Assembly: GCF_021277265.1 (NCBI RefSeq)
Contig: NZ_JAJSOH010000003.1
Location: forward strand, 310,001 to 374,000
Direction of reading: 5' to 3'
DNA: 64,000 bases
Origin: Kineosporia rhizophila
Lineage (GTDB): Bacteria; Actinomycetota; Actinomycetes; Actinomycetales; Kineosporiaceae
Position numbers and translations under genes: made by a program. This document shows positions 1 through 6,764 of the stretch, in pieces. Below the pieces are notes generated by a model. That model was given only the letters and a program-made list of their open reading frames with translations, did no database searches and was not told the origin of the DNA. Position 1 is the stretch's first letter. Every line of letters begins with the position of its first letter.

Positions 1-135
1 GCAGATGTGGAGGCGGTCATGAACTGGGTCGCCGAGAACTGCGCCGCAAACGACGGATACGTCGTCTACCTGGTGGTCCGCGACTCCTTGAACAGGCTGG
101 GCCAGCACGAGCTCACCTACCGCGCGCCCGCCTGA
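1..135 (+). CDS. C-terminal fragment of an unknown protein
   Basis: Only the last 44 codons and the TGA stop lie in the window; the start is upstream. The frame is open from base 1 and uses GC-rich third positions. The fragment has a short hydrophobic strand (VVYLVV) among polar residues and no motif I recognise, so I assign no function. It converges on the gene at 147-572, with 11 bases between the two stop codons. Confidence 0.55.
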   Translation, partial: ADVEAVMNWVAENCAANDGYVVYLVVRDSLNRLGQHELTYRAPA

Positions 136-146
136 TGCCTGCCGCA

Positions 147-572
147 TCAGAGATATCCGTCCACCTGAGCCGTGCCGCCCGGGTTCTGCCGGACGACTGG
201 TGCGTTGTTGGTGGCATCGGTGCGGTTTCGTCCCGATCCGGAGTCGCCCGTGTCCTTGCCGGACAGGTAGTCGGAAGCCTTCTGCAGGAATTCCGAGTTG
301 ATGACGCCCTGGGCGTGGAGGGCCCGAAGGTCTTTGGTGGTCAGGTCTCCCCAGGGAGCGTTCTCCAACATGGCTCTCCACCGGGCCGAGGCCAGGTCAG
401 TAGCAACGCCGGGAAACAATTCTCCGTGGGCGGGCGGCCACTTGAACTCCATCCCGGTGGCGGCAGTGATCATGTCGATGTCCGACTGCCTCAGCGGAGG
501 GTAGGGCAGAGGGACCCTTGTGGGTTCGTTCCGCGACGGCGGTGCTGCCGAGATCGACACGTTGATGTTCAT
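147..572 (-). CDS. hypothetical protein, 141 aa
   Basis: This is a soluble protein with no family I recognise. The N-terminal third is rich in proline and serine. The middle (about residues 27-95) looks folded, with several tryptophans and alternating helix-like segments. The last 35 residues are rich in Gly, Asn, Asp and Ser and are probably disordered. There is no signal peptide or membrane segment. The ATG overlaps, as ATGA, the stop of a short broken frame upstream (569-700), so it was probably the second gene of an operon whose first gene has decayed. Codon use fits the host. Confidence 0.6.
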   Translation of the reverse strand: MNINVSISAAPPSRNEPTRVPLPYPPLRQSDIDMITAATGMEFKWPPAHGELFPGVATDLASARWRAMLENAPWGDLTTKDLRALHAQGVINSEFLQKASDYLSGKDTGDSGSGRNRTDATNNAPVVRQNPGGTAQVDGYL

Positions 573-700
573 CTCGCCGTGCCTTTCCAGGTGGGGAGAC
601 CTTCGGGGCCGAATCGCGCACCGCCCGCGGCCTCCTCGACCAGGCGCTGTCAGCTGTGCTGGGGGAAGTGGATGGTCGGCGCAACCAGCGCCTGGAGCAC
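569..700 (-). pseudogene. remnant of a gene upstream of 147-572, with an in-frame TGA
   Basis: On the minus strand the frame that ends at 569 reads like protein with strong GC third-position bias on both sides of an in-frame TGA at about 648-650. After that stop it continues for about 26 codons, ending in PTWKGTAR, and its stop overlaps the next gene's ATG. A GTG at 700 is the furthest possible start before another stop. I read it as the tail of a degraded gene. It may also be chance, because the piece is short. Confidence 0.25.
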
Positions 701-841
701 CTGTCGTCAGGGGGAGTGTGTCCTTGAGTTCTCAGCCCTACGTCCTACCCAAAGAGATGCCCGCCTGGGGTCACCGGAGGGTGGGTGCCGCAGCGCCCTG
801 GCCAGGCTCCGGCCGGGGAGGTGTAAGGCAGAGGTGTACCT

Positions 842-1066
842 GTGCCGTCTACGGTTGCGGGCTACCGGCTGACTCGAGGGGACCTGGTGAACGGTGCAAC
901 GGATGGGCTGTCGTGGCAGACGCGCTGGCCCGGCATGCTGAAAGACGTCGAGATCATCCAGGGCACCATGCTCTGCCGGGCCGGAGCGTACGCCGGAGGG
1001 CATCGCTGGGGGCAGGAGGATCTCGCGGCAGCGCACACCGCCTACCCCGACCAACAGGTCGCTTAG
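842..1066 (+). CDS. small hypothetical protein, first of a tandem paralogous pair
   Basis: This is a 74-residue soluble protein starting at GTG, with a purine-rich GGAGG-type site about 20 bases upstream and a weaker GAGG nearer. Residues 24-73 resemble the next gene's product: both have W-P-G followed by a short basic/acidic run, V-E-I, a G-T pair and, near the end, a tyrosine-proline followed by Q-V-A or Q-P-V. The shared core suggests one small alpha/beta fold of unknown role. There are no export signals or catalytic motifs. The gap to the next gene is 52 bases and both are on the same strand, so they could be cotranscribed. Confidence 0.55.
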   Translation: MPSTVAGYRLTRGDLVNGATDGLSWQTRWPGMLKDVEIIQGTMLCRAGAYAGGHRWGQEDLAAAHTAYPDQQVA

Positions 1067-1118
1067 TTCTGACCGGCACGCGCTGTGCATTGGGGGCCGC
1101 CGAAACGGTGGCGGCCGA

Positions 1119-1412
1119 GTGTCAGCCCCGGCGCCGAAGGGCCCCGAACCGAGGTGGCGCGAGCCGGACGGGCATCTGTTCACCGGTTGGCTGCTGCAGT
1201 GGCCCGGCATCGTCGACCGCGTCGAGATCTGGGACGGGACCCTCGTGTACGAGCTACGAGGGTTCAGCGAGAAGACGGAGTGGACCGACGCTGACGTGGA
1301 GCACGCCCGGCGGGTCTACCCGGGACAGCCCGTTGCGGTGTCCGACGGGCAGGGCCTCTTGTTCATCGGACCAGCCGCCGAGCAACTGGCTGCGGGCAGG
1401 CCGATTTCGTGA
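1119..1412 (+). CDS. small hypothetical protein, second of a tandem paralogous pair
   Basis: This is a 97-residue protein with a GTG start. Its core (about residues 23-75) aligns without large gaps to the protein encoded at 842-1066: W-P-G-I-V, V-E-I-W-D-G-T, and A-x-x-x-YPGQPVAV near the end. It has about 20 further residues at each end that the shorter paralogue lacks. Compared with this copy, the first looks trimmed. No function can be assigned. The gene runs towards the cupin gene on the opposite strand, and the 43 bases between them hold nothing obvious. Confidence 0.6.
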   Translation: MSAPAPKGPEPRWREPDGHLFTGWLLQWPGIVDRVEIWDGTLVYELRGFSEKTEWTDADVEHARRVYPGQPVAVSDGQGLLFIGPAAEQLAAGRPIS

Positions 1413-1455
1413 CGGCGTCCTGTTCTGACGGAATGCCCCCGAGCTCGAGAAACCG

Positions 1456-1851
1456 TTAGCGCACGCCGTACTCGGCGTCGGTCACGTGCTGGAGCCAGGT
1501 CACGACCTGCCCGCTGTCGTCGGCCTCCTGGATGGCGATGTGCGCCATGAACCGCTCCGGGGTGGCGCCGTGCCAGTGCTCCTCGCCGGGTTCGATGTAG
1601 ACGACGTCGCCCGGGCGGATCTCCTGCACGCCGTCGCGGGTGGCCACCAGGCCCACGCCGTCGGTGACGTAGAGGGTCTGGCCCTTGGGGTGGTGGTGCC
1701 AGGCGGTGCGGGCGCCCGGGGTGAAGCGGACGTGCGCGCATGCCACCGAAGACTGCTCGTCGGGGTTGCGGACGCCGTCGATGTAGACGGTGCCGGTGAA
1801 CCAGTCTGCCGGTCCCGTCGCCGTCTGACCGCTGCTCTTCGTGAACTTCAT
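1456..1851 (-). CDS. cupin-domain protein
   Basis: This is a 131-residue single-domain cupin of the small metal-binding kind often annotated as quercetin-dioxygenase-like or carboxymuconolactone-associated. Cupin motif 1 is seen as three histidines at 52-54 with Gln58. Motif 2 is PGDVVYIEPGEEHWHG at about 80-95, with His92 and His94. These are the usual metal ligands, so a mononuclear metal enzyme or small-molecule binder is likely; the substrate is unknown. The gene is divergent from a TetR gene at 1959 and the space between them holds two identical palindromes. TetR control of this gene is therefore very likely. A GGAG site lies just before the ATG. Confidence 0.85.
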   Translation of the reverse strand: MKFTKSSGQTATGPADWFTGTVYIDGVRNPDEQSSVACAHVRFTPGARTAWHHHPKGQTLYVTDGVGLVATRDGVQEIRPGDVVYIEPGEEHWHGATPERFMAHIAIQEADDSGQVVTWLQHVTDAEYGVR

Positions 1852-1876
1852 GGTGTCTCCAGGGGGATCTTGAAAT

Positions 1877-1948
1877 AGCGGATATGGCGTATCCGCTTGA
1901 GGGCAAGCGTAACACCTAAGCGGATGGATCGAATCCGCTTAGGTGTTA
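1877..1948. promoter_or_regulatory. two identical TetR operators between the cupin and TetR genes
   Basis: The palindrome AGCGGAT-N7-ATCCGCT occurs twice, at 1877-1897 and 1919-1939. Centre-to-centre distance is 42 bp, about four helical turns, so both dimers would sit on the same DNA face. Around the second copy the symmetry extends to 15-bp perfect arms (1910-1924 and 1934-1948). The second copy is 20 bases before the TetR ATG and the first is 25 bases before the cupin ATG, positions that suit repression of both promoters. Confidence 0.85.
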
Positions 1949-1958
1949 GCCTGGCGGC

Positions 1959-2618
1959 ATGCCCAGCCCTGGCCAGCGGTCTCTTCGCAAGGACGCCGCC
2001 GAGAACCGCGAGCGTCTGCTGGCCTCCGCGGCGCAGCTGTTCGCCGAGCGCGGCCTGACGGTCACGCTGAACGACATCGCGCACCACGCTGGGGTCGGTG
2101 TGGGCACGGCCTACCGGCGCTTCGCCAACAAGGAAGAGGTCATCGACGCCCTCTTCGAGCAGCAGCTGACGGCGATGGCCGAGGTGGCCCATGAGGCCCT
2201 GAGTGACCCCGACGCGTGGAACGGCCTGCTGATGTATCTGGAGCGGGCCCTGCACATGCAGCACGGTGACCGGGGTCTGGCCGAGATCATGAACAACCCG
2301 GTGCTCGGCGATGCGCGGGTGCAGGATGCCCGCGACCGGATCGCCCCGATCATCGCCGAGCTGGTGGCGAAGGCCAAGGTGCAGGGGGTCGTACGCCCCG
2401 ACTTCGAGCAGTCCGACCTGGTTTTCATGCAGGTCGCGCTGTCGGCCGTCATGGACAGCGCCCGGGACATCGAGCCCGAGCTGTACCGCCGCTACCTGAC
2501 CATCTTCCTCGACGGAATCCGCACCGAGCGCGGGCAGTTCACGCCGTTCCCGGTGGACGCGCTGACGGCGGAGCAGACCCATCGCGCGATGACGAGGAAA
2601 CGACGCCCGACTGCCTGA
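1959..2618 (+). CDS. TetR-family transcriptional regulator
   Basis: This is a 219-residue repressor. The N-terminal helix-turn-helix occupies about residues 15-62, ending in the typical G-T-A-Y-R-R-F signature with a following K-E-E. The rest is the helical ligand-binding and dimerisation domain. It is a clear paralogue of the TetR at 20174-20815: both have I-D-A-L-F after the HTH and DPDAW and H-R/D-RGLAE further on. It almost certainly binds the two operators at 1877-1939, controlling itself and the cupin gene; the inducer cannot be told. No good Shine-Dalgarno site is seen, and TGTTAG at 1944-1949 could be the -10 element of a nearly leaderless message. Confidence 0.88.
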   Translation: MPSPGQRSLRKDAAENRERLLASAAQLFAERGLTVTLNDIAHHAGVGVGTAYRRFANKEEVIDALFEQQLTAMAEVAHEALSDPDAWNGLLMYLERALHMQHGDRGLAEIMNNPVLGDARVQDARDRIAPIIAELVAKAKVQGVVRPDFEQSDLVFMQVALSAVMDSARDIEPELYRRYLTIFLDGIRTERGQFTPFPVDALTAEQTHRAMTRKRRPTA

Positions 2619-2649
2619 CCGCACCCTTGAGCAGGGGCGCGGCCACGGC

Positions 2650-4401
2650 TTAGCCGGCCAGTCGGCTCAGTTGCGGCACGGTCGTCGGGTCGGCCGGGTT
2701 CTTGCGGGTGGCGTACTGCGGTACGGGCGTGGTGTCCTCGCCGTTGTCCCGGGTCAGCCCGTACCGAAGAGGGCCGTCGGCGGCGGGCGGGGTGAAGAGG
2801 TCGTCGCGGATCTGCTTCCTGGACACCAGGTGGATGTACAGGTTGTAGTCCGCGCCTCGCTCGTTCTGGTTCAGGGTCACCGTGCCGTCGAGGTAGTAGT
2901 ACTCGAAGTGCCACATCTGTTGCGCCTTGGGCGGGAGCACGTCGAAGCCGTCCGCGTCGTTCCCCATGTGCGTCGCGCCGGCCTCTGCGCCGGGAACGGC
3001 GTCGTCCATGCGCATCCCGCCGCCGGAGGCCACGTGAAAGAGCTTCCCCCGCAGTCCGGTCCAGCTGGGCGGGGCGACGGGGCCGGAACGCTCGTGGTAG
3101 GGCAGTTGGTACTCGACCCGGATGTAGCCCTGCCCCTTGTACGTGACGTTCTGGCCGCGGTAGATCAGGCTCACCACCTCGGCGCGCGGGTCGTTGTCCT
3201 GGCTGGCGGTGATGTTGACCCCGGTCTGAGGCCGGTCCGGAAGTGGCGCCGGCCGACGGGCCTTGTTCGGGGCCTTGTCGGCGGCGTCGACGACGCTGCC
3301 GTACAAGCCACGTGGCTGCGCAGCGGGGGTCTCTCTCGGGGTAGCGCGTTTGGTCGGGGTGATGCGGGGCCGGGGGCTGGCCGTGGGCGTGCGGGGTGAG
3401 GAGGTGGGTGAGGGGGAGGCTACGACGGCCGGTGGAGTCGGGGCAGGCTCATGCTGCTGCAGGTAGAGGGTGCTGCCCACCCCGGCCGTCAGCACGGTCA
3501 GGCCGGCCGTGGCCAGCGCCAGGGGCTTGGTCAGGAAGCCGTGGCTCACCAGGGCGCCGGTACCGATGGTGTGCGCGCTGACGGTGGCCGCGGAGCCTGC
3601 GCTCGTGGCCTTCAGCAGCCAGATCGCCCCCAGGCCCACCGGCACCGGCGTGAGGAACAGCGAACGCATCAGCTTCTCTACCGGTATCAGCCCGCCCGGC
3701 TGAATGCCGCAGATCGGGCAGTCGCGGCCGAGATGACGGGCGACCCGCTTGCGCCACAACGGACTCGGTGAGCCGTCCCAGTCGTCCACGATGTGACCCA
3801 AACTGGCGCAGCGCGAACGGTGACGCACCGCGGCCACCACGGCCCGGGACGTCTCCAGTTGGGCTCGTAGGCGGTGCAGGCGCACGGCGACGTGCGACGG
3901 CGAAAGTTGTAACGCGGTCAGCAGGTCGTCGCGGGTCAGTTCGCCCATCAGTTCAAGACACCACAGCGACAACAGGTCCCGGTCGTCCGGGTCGAGCCAG
4001 CGGACGGCCTCGGCCAGGTCCTGCCGCTGAGCGTCCAGCCCCAGCCGCAGGATGGTGACGTCGGCGAAGTCCGGCTCGGGAACCGCCTCGGCCGGGGCCA
4101 GGGGACGGGTGCGTGCGCGTAGCGTCTGCCGTTCCTGGATGCGGTTGCGGATCTGCCGGACGGCGATCGCGGCCAGCCAGGACCGGAAACGCTCGGGATC
4201 GCGCAGAGCCGGCAGGTTCCCGACCGCCCTCAGCAGCGTCTCCTGCACCACGTCGTCCACGTCCGCAGGCTGGTCCAGCGCCCGGCCGACGATGTTGTAC
4301 AGCAGCGGCAGGTACGCCGCGACGAGCTCCTCCAGCGCACCGGTGTCGCCGGCCTGCGCGGCCTCGACGACGGCGGCCGGGACCACCGGGGCGGTTCGCA
4401 T
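2650..4401 (-). CDS. ECF sigma factor fused to zinc-finger, transmembrane and extracytoplasmic domains
   Basis: This is a 583-residue fusion. The sigma region 2 part covers about residues 15-95 (helix ending in V-V-Q-E-T-L) and region 4 about 135-190. A Cys200/His205/His225/Cys230/Cys233 cluster follows and resembles an anti-sigma zinc finger. One clear membrane helix lies at about 296-316, then 50 residues rich in Pro, Thr and Ser, then a C-terminal domain of about 200 residues that should be outside the cell. (Numbers count from the ATG at 4407; I prefer the ATG at 4401 because AGGTG is better spaced there.) Such a layout suggests a membrane-held sigma factor that senses an outside cue. It is divergent from a secreted lyase gene, its most likely target. 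Confidence 0.8.
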   Translation of the reverse strand: MRTAPVVPAAVVEAAQAGDTGALEELVAAYLPLLYNIVGRALDQPADVDDVVQETLLRAVGNLPALRDPERFRSWLAAIAVRQIRNRIQERQTLRARTRPLAPAEAVPEPDFADVTILRLGLDAQRQDLAEAVRWLDPDDRDLLSLWCLELMGELTRDDLLTALQLSPSHVAVRLHRLRAQLETSRAVVAAVRHRSRCASLGHIVDDWDGSPSPLWRKRVARHLGRDCPICGIQPGGLIPVEKLMRSLFLTPVPVGLGAIWLLKATSAGSAATVSAHTIGTGALVSHGFLTKPLALATAGLTVLTAGVGSTLYLQQHEPAPTPPAVVASPSPTSSPRTPTASPRPRITPTKRATPRETPAAQPRGLYGSVVDAADKAPNKARRPAPLPDRPQTGVNITASQDNDPRAEVVSLIYRGQNVTYKGQGYIRVEYQLPYHERSGPVAPPSWTGLRGKLFHVASGGGMRMDDAVPGAEAGATHMGNDADGFDVLPPKAQQMWHFEYYYLDGTVTLNQNERGADYNLYIHLVSRKQIRDDLFTPPAADGPLRYGLTRDNGEDTTPVPQYATRKNPADPTTVPQLSRLAG

Positions 4402-4653
4402 CGACATACACCTGCATCTGGACCGGTCGGAGAGGGCACGGGCGGAACATCCTGCCTCAGGTCCGACGTCGAAAAAACCTCACGGTTTTGTGTTGTGACC
4501 GTGGTCCTGACCGGTCTCCAAACGGGACCTCTCGTTCCCGAGCCCTCTCGGGCGTCCTCAAATTTTGTGTAATCCCGAGTCGGCGGTGCGGTCCCCGAGT
4601 CACGGGTGTCGTTCGAGCGCACCCCATCCCTGCAACCGCGAAAGGCACGTCCA

Positions 4654-6006
4654 ATGCGACCACCAGCCACCGTCAGCCGCCGTCACCTGCTCCTGGGAGC
4701 AGGATCGGTCGGGGCCCTCGGCGTCGTCGGCGCCGTCGTGGGAACGGCATCGGCGGCCCAGCCCACCGTCACCACCGTCACCACGGCGGCTGCGGTTCCG
4801 AAGCCGTTCGCCCACCCGGGTCTGCTGCACACCACCGCCGACTTCGACCGCATCAAGGACAAGATCAAGGCCAGCGATCCGCTGGTCACGTCGGGATGGC
4901 AGCGACTGACCGCCAACGGCCGGGCCCGCGCATCGTGGTCCCCGCGCCCACTGAAGACGGTGGTCCGAGGGGGCGTGGGGCAGAACTACGCGCAGCTGTA
5001 CCCCGACGTGCACGCCGCGTACCAGAACGCGCTGCGCTGGCAGATCAGTGGCGAAACTGCCCATGCCGACACGGCCGCGAACATCCTGAATGCCTGGTCC
5101 TCCACGCTCACCCAGGTCACCGGCAACGCCGATCGCTTCCTCGCAGCCGGCCTGTACGGCTATCAGCTGGCCAATGCGGCCGAACTCCTTCGCGGGTACG
5201 AAGATTTCGACCTGACCGGGCTGCAGGACCTGCTGAAGAACGTGTTCTACCCGCTGAACGACCAGTTCCTGACCCACCACAACGGCGCCAGCATCGCCAA
5301 CTACTGGGCCAACTGGGACCTCTGCTCGGTCGCCTCCGCCATGGCCATCGGCATCCTGTGCGACGACCGCAGTCTCTTCGACCGGGCCGTGACCTACATG
5401 CACAGCGGGCCCGGCAACGGCTCGATCCCGCACGCCATCCCGTTCATTCACGGAAACCTCGGGCAGTGGCAGGAAAGCGGCCGCGACCAGGGGCACACCG
5501 TGATGGGCGTGGGCCTGATGGGCACCATCTGCGAAATGGCCTGGAACCAGAAGGTCGACCTGTACGGCCACGATGACAACCGCTTCCTCAAAGGCGCGGA
5601 GTACGTGGCGAAATACAACCTCGGACAGGACGTCCCGTTCACCACCTACCAGTGGGGCACCGGGGTCAGCGGCGCGCTGCGCACACAGCCGGTCATCTCC
5701 TCGGCCTCGCGGGGCCAGATCCGGCCGGTCTGGGAACTGGTCCTCAACCACTACACGCAGCGGCGCGGGCTCAAGGCCCCGCACGTGGCGGCGATGGCCC
5801 AGAAGGTCAGGGCCGAGGGTGGCGGTGGCGACTACGGCCCGGCCAGTGGAGGTTTCGACCAGCTCGGGTTCGGCACGCTGATGTTCACCCGGGACAAGAG
5901 CACGGACATCCCGGGAGCCGCTGCGCCGATTCCGACGGCCACGCCCGGCAAACCGCGTCGTCGGCGCCCGAGGTGGCGGGCTCGCCCCACTGCCAGCCCG
6001 TCCTGA
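4654..6006 (+). CDS. Tat-exported alginate-lyase-like polysaccharide lyase
   Basis: This 450-residue protein begins with a Tat signal (SRRHLLLG at 8-15, hydrophobic stretch, AXA cleavage near residue 34). The body fits the alpha/alpha-toroid alginate-lyase superfamily: HHNGASIANYW at 208-218 and QESGRDQGH at 273-281 are motifs also present in the lyase at 16973. Substrate is an acidic polysaccharide by family; which one is not visible. The C-terminal 30 residues are Pro/Arg-rich and probably disordered. I chose the ATG at 4654 over an in-frame one at 4606 because GAAAGG precedes it and it gives a proper Tat leader. A strong terminator follows at 6021. Likely controlled by the divergent membrane-linked sigma factor. 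Confidence 0.82.
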   Translation: MRPPATVSRRHLLLGAGSVGALGVVGAVVGTASAAQPTVTTVTTAAAVPKPFAHPGLLHTTADFDRIKDKIKASDPLVTSGWQRLTANGRARASWSPRPLKTVVRGGVGQNYAQLYPDVHAAYQNALRWQISGETAHADTAANILNAWSSTLTQVTGNADRFLAAGLYGYQLANAAELLRGYEDFDLTGLQDLLKNVFYPLNDQFLTHHNGASIANYWANWDLCSVASAMAIGILCDDRSLFDRAVTYMHSGPGNGSIPHAIPFIHGNLGQWQESGRDQGHTVMGVGLMGTICEMAWNQKVDLYGHDDNRFLKGAEYVAKYNLGQDVPFTTYQWGTGVSGALRTQPVISSASRGQIRPVWELVLNHYTQRRGLKAPHVAAMAQKVRAEGGGGDYGPASGGFDQLGFGTLMFTRDKSTDIPGAAAPIPTATPGKPRRRRPRWRARPTASPS

Positions 6007-6020
6007 CGTCGGTTCGAAAG

Positions 6021-6059
6021 CGGGCCTCGCGGCGTTTCCGGTTCGCGAGGCCCGTTTTT
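6021..6059 (+). terminator. Rho-independent terminator of the lyase gene
   Basis: A perfect 10-bp GC-rich stem (6021-6030 with 6045-6054) and a 14-base loop are followed at once by five T residues. It lies 15 bases after the lyase stop and 37 bases before the end of the opposing LacI-type gene. Confidence 0.9.
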
Positions 6060-6095
6060 GGACGTCTGTGGGCACCAATCTGCTTGCGGCACCTA

Positions 6096-6764
6096 TTATC
6101 TGTGGTCAGGTCCCGAAACAGATATGTCAAGGCGGATCCGGCGAGGTGCCTCGGCGCGGGGCATGAGGGCCAGGCTCAGAGCCTGACAGCCGCTTTCGCG
6201 GTGAAGCCCGTGTGGGCGGGACGGGGCGTCTTCGAGCAGAACCGTGTCGATGGGGAGCGGTTCGCCGTGCACGGCGACGGCCCGGCCGCCGGTCTCCTCG
6301 AAAGCTGCGAGCTCCTGGCCGTACCGTTCGCTCGTTCTGCCCACGGCCACGATGGCTAGGACGCGCTGACGGCGCAGCTTCGGCATCACGTCTGCCGGGG
6401 CGTGGGAATCGGTTGCGGTGCCGACCATGGTGACGAGCAGGCCATAGTCGCTCGCGGCGTCCAGAACTCCCGCGGCGACTGCAGAAGTGAAGGGGGCAGC
6501 GAGATCCGCGACGAGCAGCGCAACGCAGTCGCTGCGCCCGCGGGCCAGGGTCTGAGCGTGAAGGTTGGGGATGTAGCCCAGTTCCCGGGCGGCGGCGAAG
6601 ACGCGTTCGCGAAGCAGGGGGCTCGGGGCCCGGCGGGTTCCTGGGTGCAGGGCGCGAGAGGCGGTGGCGGGGGAGACGCCGGCCCGGGCGGCCACATCGT
6701 GCAGGGTGGGGGCCCGGCCTGGCCCCGCCGGCATGGCGGCGGGGTGGCCGGGCGGCACGGTCAT
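6096..6764 (-). pseudogene. LacI-family regulator with an internal deletion
   Basis: The product is 222 residues against about 340 for the family. Residues 17-70 are a normal LacI DNA-binding domain (L-H-D-V-A-A-R-A-G-V-S, then A-T-A-S-R-A-L, hinge and Y-I-P-N). The start of the sugar-binding domain follows, up to about residue 168. The last 40 residues (A-L-S-L-A-L, APRRIRLD) look like the far C-terminus of LacI proteins, so about 110-120 residues from the middle seem to be missing. The frame is intact across the join. It is the last gene of the importer operon, with ATG overlapping the preceding stop as ATGA. It may still bind DNA but should not sense sugar normally. Confidence 0.65.

Noticed and set aside
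135..1428. Long plus-strand open frames of 200-300 codons across 135-1428
   Set aside because: They are shadows of the minus-strand gene and of the small paralogues in GC-rich DNA, rich in Arg/Pro/Gly and with no start site or family pattern.
4537..4552. 6-bp hairpin CCCGAG-CCCT-CTCGGG between the sigma factor and lyase genes
   Set aside because: Too short and common in GC-rich DNA. I also could not find a convincing sigma-factor promoter pair at proper spacing there.
4113..5576. 487-codon plus-strand frame overlapping the sigma factor and lyase genes
   Set aside because: It crosses two well-supported genes on both strands and has Arg/Pro-rich shadow composition.
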